DNA from: Roseiarcus sp963842835 | GTDB lineage: Bacteria; Pseudomonadota; Alphaproteobacteria; Rhizobiales; Beijerinckiaceae | Length of the DNA: 64,000 bases | NCBI GenBank assembly: GCA_963842835.1 | Contig: CAWJIB010000005.1 | Location: 186,001 to 250,000 of the forward strand | Direction of reading: 5' to 3' | Part shown: one piece after another, positions 44,150 through 56,505 of the stretch | Numbering within the stretch: the first letter of the stretch is position 1 | Layout: the number at the start of each line of letters is the position of its first letter | Translations under genes and position numbers: made by a program | Notes under the pieces: generated by a model | Databases searched by the model: none | What the model saw: the letters and a program-made list of their open reading frames with translations, nothing else | What the model was told of the DNA's origin: nothing

Positions 44150-46666
44150 ATGACCTCAGCGCCGAGGCCGGCCGCAGTCGACCGCGTCGATCGGGCCGCC
44201 AACCCTGGACTGCTGTTGTTGCTCGTCGTCTGCCTCTGCGGCGCCGTGGCGGCCTTCCTGTTGCTGCCCGGAGAATTCGGCGTCAAGGCCGTCTCCTGGA
44301 CCATCGCCGGGCTGGCGATTTTCGGCGTTTTCTCGATTCTGCTCTACGCGTTCGGCCAGCTGCAGTTCGCGGGCCGCGCCGGCCGCTATGATACGACCAA
44401 GGCCATCGCCGACAGCAACAGCGATGGGCTGATCGTCACCGACGCCGATTCGCGCATCATTTACGCCAATGACGCCTATCGCGCGCTTTCTGGCGCCAAG
44501 GGCGCGGCGGACCTCAAGCTCGTCGAGCGCCTGTTCACCGGCGCGCCGGAAGTCTCCGAGGCGGTCTACCGGCTGGCGCAGGCCGCGCGGGCGGGCAATC
44601 GCGCGGTCGAAGAATTGCGCATGGCTCCGCCCCTGACCGGCGAAGGCGCGGCGGCCTGGTACCGCATCCGCGTGCGCCCGCTCGAGGGAATCGCCAAGGC
44701 GGGCGTGACGCTCTGGACAGTGTCCGACATCACGCGCGAACGCGAGCGGCACGAAAGCTTCTTCCAGGACCTGCAGCACGCCATCGACTATCTCGACCAC
44801 TCGCCGGCGGGCTTTTTTTCGGCCGAGGCCGACGGCTCGATCGCGTACATGAACGCGACGCTCGCGAACTGGCTCGATTACGACATCGCGCAGTTCGCCG
44901 CCGGGCAGCTCAAGCTCTCCGATATCGTGGCGGCCGACGGGGCGGCTTTGCTCAGCGTCGTCTCCGGCCGTCCCGGGGAAGTGACAACCGAGCGCTTCGA
45001 TGTCGACCTCAAGCGCCGGCAGGGCCAGTTTCTGCCCGTCCGCCTGCTGCACCGCGTCGCTTTTTCGAGCGCCGGCCTGCCCGGCGCCTCGCGCACGCTG
45101 GTGCTCAACCGCGCGCCGAGCGAAGACAAGGGCGAGGATCTGCGCGCCGCCGAAGTCCGATTCGCGCGATTCTTCAATTCGACGCCGATGGCGATCGCTT
45201 CGGTCGATTCGCAGGGCGTCGTCTTGCGCGCCAACGGCGCCTTCGCGCGGCTCGTCCCGCTGGCGCTGAAGGCGAGCCCAGGCGAAAGCCGTCCCTCGAT
45301 CTATCGAGGCCTGGCCGAGCGCGATCACGCCCTCCTGCGCGAGGCGATCGCGGCCGCGGGCGAAGGCAAGGGCGACATCGCGCCGGTCGACGTCGCGCTG
45401 GAGGGCGAAGGCGCCCGCTCGGCGCGCTTCTTCGTCTCCGCCGCGGATCCGCAGAACGACGAGGGCGCCAGCGCCATCGTCTTCGCGCTCGACACGACCG
45501 AACAGCGCACGCTGCAGGAGAATTTCGTCCAGAGCCAGAAGATGCAGGCGATCGGCCAACTCGCCGGCGGCATTGCGCACGACTTCAACAACGTGCTGAC
45601 CGCGATCATCGGCTATTCCGATCTGCTGCTCGCCAACCATCGGCCGACCGATCCGTCCTTCCAGGACATTATGCAGATCAAACAGAACGCCAACCGGGCC
45701 GCCGGTCTGGTGCGCCAGTTGCTCGCCTTCTCGCGCCGGCAGACGCTGCGCCCGCAGACGCTGCAACTGGGCGAGGTGTTGTCGGAATTGCAGATGCTGC
45801 TGCGCCGGCTCGTCGGCGAAACGATCGAACTCGACGTCGTGCACGGACGCGATCTGTGGCTGGTGAAGGCCGACCTCAATCAGTTCGAGCAGGTCATCGT
45901 CAACCTCGTCGTCAACGCGCGGGACGCGATGAGCGAAGGCGGCCGAATCGTGCTGCGCACGCGCAACGTCGCCGCAGCCGATTGCGCGGCGTTCAACGAG
46001 AAGTCGCTTGTTCCCGCCGAATACGTGCTGATCGAGGTCGAGGACAACGGGCACGGAATTCCCGCTGATGTCCGCGATAAGATTTTCGAGCCCTTCTTCA
46101 CCACCAAGGAGGTCGGCAAGGGCACCGGCCTCGGCCTTTCCATGGTCTACGGCATCGTGAAGCAGACCGGCGGCTATGTCTTTTGCGAAAGCGAGCCGGG
46201 CGTCGGCACGACGTTCCGAATTCTGCTGCCGCGCTACATTCCCGACGCGGTCGCCGAGCCGACGAAGAAGGAAGTCGTCAAACCCGCCGCCGACCTCACC
46301 GGGCACGGCGCGATCCTTCTCGTCGAAGACGAAGAGGCGGTGCGCGCCTTCGCCTCCCGCGCGCTCGCCTCGCGCGGCTACACCGTGCTCGAAGCCGAAA
46401 CGGGCGCGGACGCGTTGCGCGTCGTCGAATCCGCGGGCGGCAAGATCGACCTGATCGTTTCCGACGTCATTATGCCGGAGATGGACGGTCCGAGCATGCT
46501 GACCGAGCTGCGCCGGCGCGGACTGAACGCCAAGGTCATTTTCGTCTCCGGCTACGCCGACGACGCCTTCGCCAAGAATTTGCCGGAGGGGCAGGAATTC
46601 CTCTTCCTGCCCAAGCCCTTCACGCTCAAGCAATTGATCGAAACCGTCAAAAGCGCGATGAACTGA
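44150..46666 (+). CDS. cckA: Hybrid sensor histidine kinase, CckA
   Basis: CckA is the membrane kinase/phosphatase that feeds phosphate through ChpT to CtrA and CpdR in the alphaproteobacterial cell-cycle pathway. The 838-residue protein has two membrane segments (about 20-75), PAS-like domains (about 90-420), an H-box with His477 in GGIAHDFNNVLTAIIGYSDL, an ATPase domain (VVNARDAMSEGG, EDNGHGIP, GKGTGLGLSMVYGI) and a C-terminal receiver with Asp772 in IVSDVIMPEMDG. The domain order, HDFNN box and single receiver are the CckA pattern. The ATG follows GGAAGGA. Confidence 0.92.
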   Translation: MTSAPRPAAVDRVDRAANPGLLLLLVVCLCGAVAAFLLLPGEFGVKAVSWTIAGLAIFGVFSILLYAFGQLQFAGRAGRYDTTKAIADSNSDGLIVTDADSRIIYANDAYRALSGAKGAADLKLVERLFTGAPEVSEAVYRLAQAARAGNRAVEELRMAPPLTGEGAAAWYRIRVRPLEGIAKAGVTLWTVSDITRERERHESFFQDLQHAIDYLDHSPAGFFSAEADGSIAYMNATLANWLDYDIAQFAAGQLKLSDIVAADGAALLSVVSGRPGEVTTERFDVDLKRRQGQFLPVRLLHRVAFSSAGLPGASRTLVLNRAPSEDKGEDLRAAEVRFARFFNSTPMAIASVDSQGVVLRANGAFARLVPLALKASPGESRPSIYRGLAERDHALLREAIAAAGEGKGDIAPVDVALEGEGARSARFFVSAADPQNDEGASAIVFALDTTEQRTLQENFVQSQKMQAIGQLAGGIAHDFNNVLTAIIGYSDLLLANHRPTDPSFQDIMQIKQNANRAAGLVRQLLAFSRRQTLRPQTLQLGEVLSELQMLLRRLVGETIELDVVHGRDLWLVKADLNQFEQVIVNLVVNARDAMSEGGRIVLRTRNVAAADCAAFNEKSLVPAEYVLIEVEDNGHGIPADVRDKIFEPFFTTKEVGKGTGLGLSMVYGIVKQTGGYVFCESEPGVGTTFRILLPRYIPDAVAEPTKKEVVKPAADLTGHGAILLVEDEEAVRAFASRALASRGYTVLEAETGADALRVVESAGGKIDLIVSDVIMPEMDGPSMLTELRRRGLNAKVIFVSGYADDAFAKNLPEGQEFLFLPKPFTLKQLIETVKSAMN

Positions 46667-46724
46667 CGTCGGTCGCGCCGACCGGCTCGGCGTCGAGAGT
46701 TGTTTTTGTTTTTTCGAGGTGAGC

Positions 46725-47573
46725 ATGCGATTCGAAGGCACGGCCAGCTACATCGCCAGCGACGAGCTGAAGACCGCAGTGAACGCGGCGATTCGGCTGG
46801 AGCGGCCTTTGCTCATCAAGGGCGAGCCCGGCACCGGCAAGACCCTGCTCGCGCAGGAGATCGCCGACGCGATCGGCGCGCCGCTCATCGCTTGGCACAT
46901 CAAATCGACGACGCGGGCGCAACAGGGCCTCTACGAATACGACGCGGTCTCGCGCCTGCGCGATTCCCAGCTCGGCGACGCGCGCGTCTCCGACATCCGC
47001 AACTATATCCGCCACGGCAAATTGTGGGAGGCCTTCAGCGCGCCCGAGCGGCCGGTGCTGCTGATCGACGAGATCGACAAGGCCGACATCGAATTTCCCA
47101 ACGATCTGCTGCTCGAACTCGACCGCATGGAATTCCACGTTTACGAAACCGGCGAGACGGTGCGCGCGGCGCGCCGGCCGATCGTCGTCATCACCTCGAA
47201 CAACGAGAAGGAACTGCCCGACGCGTTCCTTCGGCGATGCTTCTTCCACTACATCCGCTTTCCCGATTCCGAGACGATGCGCGCGATCGTCGAGGCGCAT
47301 TATCCCGGCATCAAGCCGCGGCTGATCGAGGAAGCCTTGCGGATGTTCTTCTCGGTGCGCGAGACGCCCGGCCTGAAGAAGAAGCCGACCACGTCCGAAC
47401 TCTTGGATTGGCTGAAGCTGCTGCTCAACGAGGACATCTCTCCCGAGACCTTGCGCGAGCGCGACCCCAAGAAGCTCATCCCGCCGCTTCACGGCGCGCT
47501 CTTGAAGAACGAGCAGGACGTGCATCTGTTCGAGCGGCTGGCCTTTCTCAATCGCCGCGAGCGTTCGTCGTAA
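46725..47573 (+). CDS. MoxR family AAA ATPase
   Basis: The 282-residue ATPase has Walker A GEPGTGKT (33-40), Walker B LLIDEIDK (Asp115-Glu116), sensor-1 asparagines in VITSNNEKELPD and an arginine-finger region FLRRCFFHYIRFPD. This is the MoxR/CoxD group that remodels targets together with VWA proteins. ATG 46725 follows GAGGTGA; a GTG two codons earlier is possible. Its probable VWA partner is at 40430-41605, separated by the usp-dksA-fliO-cckA block. Confidence 0.92.
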   Translation: MRFEGTASYIASDELKTAVNAAIRLERPLLIKGEPGTGKTLLAQEIADAIGAPLIAWHIKSTTRAQQGLYEYDAVSRLRDSQLGDARVSDIRNYIRHGKLWEAFSAPERPVLLIDEIDKADIEFPNDLLLELDRMEFHVYETGETVRAARRPIVVITSNNEKELPDAFLRRCFFHYIRFPDSETMRAIVEAHYPGIKPRLIEEALRMFFSVRETPGLKKKPTTSELLDWLKLLLNEDISPETLRERDPKKLIPPLHGALLKNEQDVHLFERLAFLNRRERSS

Positions 47574-47614
47574 CGCGCTTGCGCTTCGGCTCGGCCTAAT
47601 CCTAAGTTGGCTGC

Positions 47615-48139
47615 ATGCGCCGTCTGCTGCTCCTCCGACACGCCAAGGCGACCCCTTCCACGGGGCGCAACGATTACGACCGCGCCCTCATCGAGCGCGG
47701 GCGGCGCGACGCCGCTGGGATCGGCGCCTTCGTCGCCAAGACCGGCATGATCCCGGATCTGGTGATCTACTCCAGCGCGGCGCGCGCACGGGAAACCGCG
47801 GCGATCGTCCTCAAGGCATGGCCGCGCCCGGTCGAAGCGCGCGACGAGGCGGGCCTCTACGAGGCGTCGCGGGACGCGATCCAGGCGATCGTTCGCGCGC
47901 TTCCCAATACGGCGGAAAGCGTCATGCTCGTCGGCCATAACCCCGGCCTCGCCGATCTCGCCAACCATTTGGTCGGCAGCGGCGCCAAGAGCGATATGCT
48001 GCGCATGGCCAGCAAATTCTCCACCGCCGGCCTGGCGGTTCTCGAATTCGACGTCGATCGCTGGCGCGACGTCGCGCCCGGCGCGGCGCTGCTCGCGCGC
48101 TTCGCCACCCCCGACGACCCGCGCGTCGCGAACGCGTGA
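47615..48139 (+). CDS. SixA-type histidine phosphatase
   Basis: The 174-residue protein belongs to the histidine phosphatase superfamily, with LLLRHAK (phospho-acceptor His9) and the second catalytic histidine in SVMLVGHNPGLADL. SixA proteins remove phosphate from phosphohistidine on HPt or PTS proteins. The function here is by family only. It starts 41 bases after the MoxR gene and converges on alaS with 16 bases between the stops. Confidence 0.88.
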   Translation: MRRLLLLRHAKATPSTGRNDYDRALIERGRRDAAGIGAFVAKTGMIPDLVIYSSAARARETAAIVLKAWPRPVEARDEAGLYEASRDAIQAIVRALPNTAESVMLVGHNPGLADLANHLVGSGAKSDMLRMASKFSTAGLAVLEFDVDRWRDVAPGAALLARFATPDDPRVANA

Positions 48140-48155
48140 GCGCGCGATTTCGCGA

Positions 48156-50828
<2,673 letters not shown>

Positions 50829-51009
50829 GAACGCTTGGCCTCGGGGCTGGACATTATTCCGAGCGTTCTAGAGCATGACGGGGGAAAGGCAACCCGGCGC
50901 GAGGGCGGGCGCGGGCTGGGCGCACGGCAATGCGACGCGGCCGCGCCCGCCCAGGCTGGCGCGGCCGCGCGCTTCGCCGCGCGACGATGAGTCCGTCTCC
51001 TTGGCGGTT

Positions 51010-51039
51010 GGGCGCGCTTTCAGGGGGACGCGCGCGCCC
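51010..51039 (-). terminator. GC hairpin after recA
   Basis: GGGCGCGC (51010-51017) pairs with GCGCGCCC (51032-51039). On the minus strand the hairpin begins 13 bases after the recA stop. No T-tract follows, so it may be a weak terminator or an mRNA-stabilising stem between recA and alaS. Confidence 0.35.
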
Positions 51040-51051
51040 AAAGGAGAGGGT

Positions 51052-52140
<1,089 letters not shown>

Positions 52141-52200
52141 CCTTCTCTCACGGTCGGCGCTCTCGAAGCAACTGCGGCCTCGGCGACCCCCTGAAAACAA

Positions 52201-52244
52201 ATATGTGCATGGTTTGTTCTCGTACGCAAGTTCTTTTTTTGTTC
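52201..52244 (-). promoter_or_regulatory. recA promoter with alphaproteobacterial SOS box
   Basis: On the plus strand GTTC-N7-GTTC lies at 52230-52244 (minus-strand GAAC-N7-GAAC), exactly the known alphaproteobacterial LexA site. It abuts TTGCGT (minus strand 52229-52224), which is followed after 17 bases by ACATAT (52206-52201), a reasonable -35/-10 pair. Another GTTC half-site lies at 52216-52219, inside the spacer. Transcription would begin about 54 bases before the recA ATG. Confidence 0.85.
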
Positions 52245-52422
52245 TCTCTCGGCCTCCCCCGATCGCCAGAAATCGAGCCGGTCTTGCTCAATCCCGAAGT
52301 CGCAAGCTGCGAAAATCTCGATATCGCGAAGAATCGGTCCACGGGTTCGCCCAGGCGTTCGGCGGCTCCGTCGCCTTGCCGAATCGAAATCGCGAACCAA
52401 CGTCCATGCGCTCGCATTCGCT

Positions 52423-53430
52423 TCACCCGCCCGCTGCGACGGGCGGCGACAAACATTCCTCGAACTTGCCGACGAAAGACCGGTTCCGGCCGGCGCCCTT
52501 GGCGCGATAGAGGGCCGCGTCGGCCGGAGCGATCATGCGCTCGGGATTGAGATCCCGGCTGACGGCGACGACGCCGCCGATGCTCAGCGTGACGAAATCC
52601 GAAGCAATCGAGGCGCTATGGGCGATGTGAAGATTTTCGACCGCCTGCCTCAAACGCTCGGCGACCAGCATGGCGCCCGAAAGGGGCGTATTGGGCATGA
52701 TGACGGTGAATTCCTCGCCGCCGTATCGCGCGGGAAAATCGGTCTCGCGCCAAAGCGTTGCAGCGATCGTCTGGGCGATCGCCCGCAAGCATTCGTCGCC
52801 CTTTTGATGCCCGTAAGTGTCGTTGTAGAGTTTGAAACAATCGACGTCGATCATCAGCAGCGACAACGGCGGCTGATCGCGGGCCGCTCTGCGGATTTCT
52901 TCGGCGAGCTTGATGTCGAAACTTCGCCGGTTCGCCAATCCCGTGAGGCCGTCGCGGGTCGCCAGGGCTTCGAGATCAGTTTGTGCGCGTTTCTGCGCCG
53001 TAATGTCGCGGAGCGTTTCGACCACCGCGATCAGATCGCCCAATTCGTCATAGATCGGGCCCGCGTCGATCGCCAGATACAGGCGATGGCCGGCCCTCGG
53101 CATCACGCACCAGTTTTCGGCGGATACGCCGAAATCGCTCAAACCGCAGGCGCCGCCGCTTTCGTAGAGCTTGCCGATTTCGTTGAAGCGCCGCTCGAGC
53201 ACCAGGTCGGCCAGGCACGAACGACGCGTGGCGTAGAAGGCGCGCCAGTGCTCCGACGTGCCGATGACTTCTTGCGCGCCCACGCCGGTCAGCCGTTCGC
53301 AAGCCTTGTTCCAAATCAACACGCGACGATCGGCGCCGATGACGAACGTGGGGACAACGAGATGCTCCATCAGGCTTACTGCGAAGCCGTGATCCCGTTG
53401 CGGAATGACTCGCCGAATCGCGTTATTCAT
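52423..53430 (-). CDS. PAS-GGDEF diguanylate cyclase
   Basis: The 335-residue protein (start MNNAIRRVIPQ; ATGs 7 and 8 codons upstream are alternatives, and none has a clear ribosome-binding site) has a PAS domain at about 15-145 (LVVPTFVIGADRRVLIWNKACERLTG). The GGDEF domain is at about 155-320 with the active site GGEEF (237-241). An inhibitory I-site RETD (228-231) lies five residues before it, so product feedback is expected. It makes cyclic di-GMP in response to an unknown signal. It is divergent from nothing obvious and lies upstream of recA on the same strand. Confidence 0.92.
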   Translation of the reverse strand: MNNAIRRVIPQRDHGFAVSLMEHLVVPTFVIGADRRVLIWNKACERLTGVGAQEVIGTSEHWRAFYATRRSCLADLVLERRFNEIGKLYESGGACGLSDFGVSAENWCVMPRAGHRLYLAIDAGPIYDELGDLIAVVETLRDITAQKRAQTDLEALATRDGLTGLANRRSFDIKLAEEIRRAARDQPPLSLLMIDVDCFKLYNDTYGHQKGDECLRAIAQTIAATLWRETDFPARYGGEEFTVIMPNTPLSGAMLVAERLRQAVENLHIAHSASIASDFVTLSIGGVVAVSRDLNPERMIAPADAALYRAKGAGRNRSFVGKFEECLSPPVAAGG

Positions 53431-53571
53431 TGATCGCGCCTGCAGCACCATCATGCATGTGCAAGAACAAGTTAAAGATTGCTCAAAAGCCGCGCAGGCG
53501 TTGGCGCCTCGCCGCGACGCAATCTCTAGGGCGAGCAACCGCCAAGGGCGGCGCAGCCGACCGGGGCGCGC

Positions 53572-54048
53572 TCACAGGCCGAAGGCGGTCAACCCGGGAT
53601 GATCGAGCGGGCGCGGGCCGGGGGCGTCCCACAGGAACTTGCGCTGCTCCGGATCGATCGGGAGATCGTTGATCGAAGCGTGGCGCGCGCGGATCAGGCC
53701 ATGCCCGTCGAGCAGCCAGTTTTCATTGCCAAAGGAGCGAAACCACTGGCCGGCCTCATCGCGCCATTCATAGGCGAAGCGCACGGCGATGCGGTCCTCT
53801 CGGAAAGCCCAGAGTTCCTCGATCAGGCGATGATCGAGATCCTTGGCCCATTTGCGCCTGAGGAAGGCGACGATCGCCTCGCGGCCCTGGAAGAACTCCA
53901 CGCGATTGCGCCAGACGCTGTCGGGCGCATAGGCGAGCGCGACGCGTTCGGGATCCCTGCTGTTCCAGGCGTCCTCCGCCGCGCGCACTTTGCGGATCGC
54001 GCTTTCGTGGGTGAAGGGCGGCGGCGGACCATCGAGGGACAAGCGCAT
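53572..54048 (-). CDS. DUF1348 (NTF2-like fold) protein
   Basis: The 158-residue protein matches the DUF1348/SnoaL-like NTF2 fold: AIRKVRAAEDAWNSRDPERVALAYAPDSVWRNR, FLRRKWAKDLDHRLIEELWAF, RFAYEWRDEAGQWFRSFGNENW and INDLPIDPEQRKFLW. It is a common small cytoplasmic protein with no proven activity. The same-strand gene upstream is a membrane glycosyltransferase-like gene 66 bases away, but the two need not be related. Confidence 0.85.
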   Translation of the reverse strand: MRLSLDGPPPPFTHESAIRKVRAAEDAWNSRDPERVALAYAPDSVWRNRVEFFQGREAIVAFLRRKWAKDLDHRLIEELWAFREDRIAVRFAYEWRDEAGQWFRSFGNENWLLDGHGLIRARHASINDLPIDPEQRKFLWDAPGPRPLDHPGLTAFGL

Positions 54049-54114
54049 TCTCCCGAGGCTGCGACGAAACGACGCGCCGCCGCCGCCGGATATGGCGCGG
54101 CGCCGGGACGTTTG

Positions 54115-55650
54115 TCAAAGCGCCGGCGCCGTCTGCCCGACGGCCTCGTAGAGGTCGTAGGAATCGCCTTCGCCCTGCGCGTGGGCAAGCAGGCGGTAGG
54201 AGCGCGCGAGAACGGCGTCGACGATGCTCCAGCGGTCCGCCTGTTCGCAGGCGTAACGGATGCGCCGATCGGCGACGACGATATAGCGAGGTTGGGTCGC
54301 CAGGGCTTCGGCAAGGCGGTCACGGCCGGCGCCGGGAAAATCGCAAAGCGTGTGTAGCGCCGAGAAATAAGCCGTCGGAGGCGGCAAATTCGTTGCCGTA
54401 TAGAGCCAGACGCCGCGATTGACGACGAAGAGTTTGTCGTTCGGCGTCGGCCCGCTCGCGCGGATCGCTTCGACGGCTTGGGCGATCAAGTGCGTTGCGT
54501 AGCGCGTCTTCAGATCGCCGGCGCGAATGTAGAGCGCCGCCGCGACGGCCGCGAGTCCCACCATTGCAAGGCGAACCGCCGGCGCAATGCCCGCCAAGGC
54601 CGGCGGCGCGAAGACAACGAGGGCGCCCGCCAGCAACAGGCCCGGCGCCAAGGTCGGCCCGAGATAGTTCTCGCCGATCGCCCGCTGAATCGCCACGGAA
54701 AAACTCGCTAGCGCGAACCATAACCCCAGGGCGTCGACGGCGACGCCCGGCGCCGCCCTGGCGAGCGCGCTTCGCCGGATCAACGCGAGGCAAGCGAGGC
54801 CGAATATCGGCATGAGGCTGCGCTGGAGCGGCAGGTAGCGCATGAGGCCCGCCGCGAAGGAAAGACCCTCGCTGTCGCTCGCGGGACGGCGCAACGCGAG
54901 AAGAACCGTGTCGACGATCAACGGGCCGGCCGCGCCGCGCCAGGCGAAATACAGCAGAAAGCCCAGAGGCGCGGCGGCTGCGGCGAGCGCGAAAGCCGCC
55001 GTCGCCTGGATCCTGCGGGGCGCTGCGTCCGGCGCGCGCAGCAGAATCGCCAGCAGCGCGACGGCCTCGAACGCGGCGGTCTGCTTGACCGTGCCGGCCG
55101 CGCCGATGGCCAGACCCGCCAACAGCGCTCTCTTGACGATCGGCAACGGCGACAGCGCGGCGAGAAACGCGAGCGTCGTCAGAGCGGCCAGCGGCGCATA
55201 GGCGTCATCGGCCGGCACGACTTCGGAAAGGAAGGGGTAGAGGGCCGCGGCGAAAATGGCGAGCTTCTTCGAGCCGAAGCGGCGGCCGATGAAATACAAG
55301 TTCGCCGCCGTGACGGCGTCGCAGAAGATCGCAACCGCCCGCAACGTGTCGAGATAGGGGCCCAGCAACAATTCCGCGACGGCGACAAGCGCGAATAAGC
55401 CCGGCGGCTTGATGTCGAAGGCGCCGACATAGGGCAGCACGCCGCGCGTCCACAGATGGGCGACCTCGATGTAGAAGGCGTCGTCCGGGCCATCCCTTCG
55501 ACACAGCGGCAGGCGCAAAAGGACGGTCCAAATCAGCGCGGCGCCAAAGACCGCGACAAGGCCGATGGCGCGGCGCGCCGCCGGATGTCGGCCGAGCGCG
55601 GAGACGACGCCGATGCGCGGGAGCAGGCTTTGATAAGCGGCAAATGTCAT
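54115..55650 (-). CDS. Polytopic membrane protein, GT39/ArnT-like glycosyltransferase
   Basis: The 511-residue protein has about ten hydrophobic segments. After the first membrane segment it has an acidic loop, CRRDGPDDAFYIEVAHLWTRGVLPYVGAFDIKPPGLF, which resembles the aspartate-bearing first loop (D/E plus H or KPPG) of the PMT/ArnT superfamily using polyprenyl-phosphate sugars. The C-terminal 120 residues form a soluble domain with LFVVNRGVWLYTATNLPPPTAYF. Start MTFAAYQSLL (55650) was chosen; the frame is open upstream. Donor and acceptor are unknown. Confidence 0.75.
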   Translation of the reverse strand: MTFAAYQSLLPRIGVVSALGRHPAARRAIGLVAVFGAALIWTVLLRLPLCRRDGPDDAFYIEVAHLWTRGVLPYVGAFDIKPPGLFALVAVAELLLGPYLDTLRAVAIFCDAVTAANLYFIGRRFGSKKLAIFAAALYPFLSEVVPADDAYAPLAALTTLAFLAALSPLPIVKRALLAGLAIGAAGTVKQTAAFEAVALLAILLRAPDAAPRRIQATAAFALAAAAAPLGFLLYFAWRGAAGPLIVDTVLLALRRPASDSEGLSFAAGLMRYLPLQRSLMPIFGLACLALIRRSALARAAPGVAVDALGLWFALASFSVAIQRAIGENYLGPTLAPGLLLAGALVVFAPPALAGIAPAVRLAMVGLAAVAAALYIRAGDLKTRYATHLIAQAVEAIRASGPTPNDKLFVVNRGVWLYTATNLPPPTAYFSALHTLCDFPGAGRDRLAEALATQPRYIVVADRRIRYACEQADRWSIVDAVLARSYRLLAHAQGEGDSYDLYEAVGQTAPAL

Positions 55651-56009
55651 ATTGTCGATCGAGCCGATAGACGGGGCGCGATTTCGGACTTGTCTCGAAC
55701 GCCTCGGCGCAAGCCATAGTGCCAAATCATTAAGCCCTCATTGCGCCGCCGCTGCTCGCAGGCCAGGGACGCCACGTTTGACGAGAGCTTGAATTCGAGC
55801 GGACCCGGGCCGATGCGGACGGTTTCCAGTCGTGGCCATCGATCCTTCCCTGATTTTTTCGCTCGAGCGATTTGACGAAAGCCGAGATTTCATCCCTCAG
55901 AGACGGTAGAAAGAATTCGAAAGGCCGACGCCCGGCGCGAGTCTGTTGCAATCGCGGCCCAATCATGGTCGCGTCGCGCGGACCGTCCCGCAGCGCAAAA
56001 GGAATCGTC
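55651..56009. other. 359-base intergenic region
   Basis: This is a divergent gap between the glycosyltransferase-like gene and the DUF1772 gene. A 93-codon minus-strand frame at 55730-56011 has no recognisable similarity and overlaps the DUF1772 start, so I do not call it. No cobalamin riboswitch core is visible ahead of the nearby cobS. AAGGAA at 55999-56004 serves the DUF1772 gene. Confidence 0.4.
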
Positions 56010-56432
56010 ATGTCGCCCGGATCTCTCGCCCTCGTTCTCGCCGCCGCGTTTTCCGGCGCCGCGCTCTACGTCAATCTCGTCGAGCAACCCGCGCGCCTGG
56101 CGCTCGACGATCAGGCCATGCTCAACGAATGGACGCCGAGCGACCGGCGCGGCGTCGCGCTGCTCGCGGGCCTGTCGCTGCTCTCGGCGGCGCTCGGCCT
56201 CGTCGCCTATTTCGCCAGCCAGGACGTGCGCTGGGCGATCGGCGCGCTGATCATCATCTTAAGCTGGCCCTATGCATTCTTCGTCATGGCGCCGGTCAAC
56301 GACCAGATCCTCACGCTCGCGCCGCGCGACATCGGCGCCGCGCGCGTTCTCGTACGTCAATGGGGCCTGCTCGAATACGGCCAGACGGGGATCGGCGTCG
56401 CCGCCTGCGCGGTGTTCCTGTGGGCGCTGTGA
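56010..56432 (+). CDS. DUF1772-like membrane protein
   Basis: The 140-residue protein has four hydrophobic segments. It shows the family-like pattern ALYVNLVEQPARLALDDQAMLNEW in the first loop and MAPVNDQILTL after the third segment, as in DUF1772 (anthrone-oxygenase-like) proteins. The ATG follows AAGGAA. Bacterial members have no established function. It precedes cobS by 73 bases on the same strand. Confidence 0.75.
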   Translation: MSPGSLALVLAAAFSGAALYVNLVEQPARLALDDQAMLNEWTPSDRRGVALLAGLSLLSAALGLVAYFASQDVRWAIGALIIILSWPYAFFVMAPVNDQILTLAPRDIGAARVLVRQWGLLEYGQTGIGVAACAVFLWAL

Positions 56433-56505
56433 GCGGGCGCGCGGCCTCGGGCGGGCGGGCCGTGGCCGCGCGGACGGCGAGCGCCGCGCAAGGATAGAAA
56501 ACGCC

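Noticed and set aside
44156..46741. Very long minus-strand reading frame (about 860 codons) opposite cckA
   Set aside because: It is the antisense shadow of cckA, caused by high GC. It has no family similarity, and cckA is unambiguous in the other frame.
55730..56011. 93-codon minus-strand frame between two genes
   Set aside because: It overlaps the DUF1772 start, ends in low-complexity sequence and has no recognisable domain.
55651..56505. Cobalamin riboswitch ahead of cobS
   Set aside because: I looked for the B12-box core (GCCACTG) upstream of cobS and the DUF1772 gene and did not find it.
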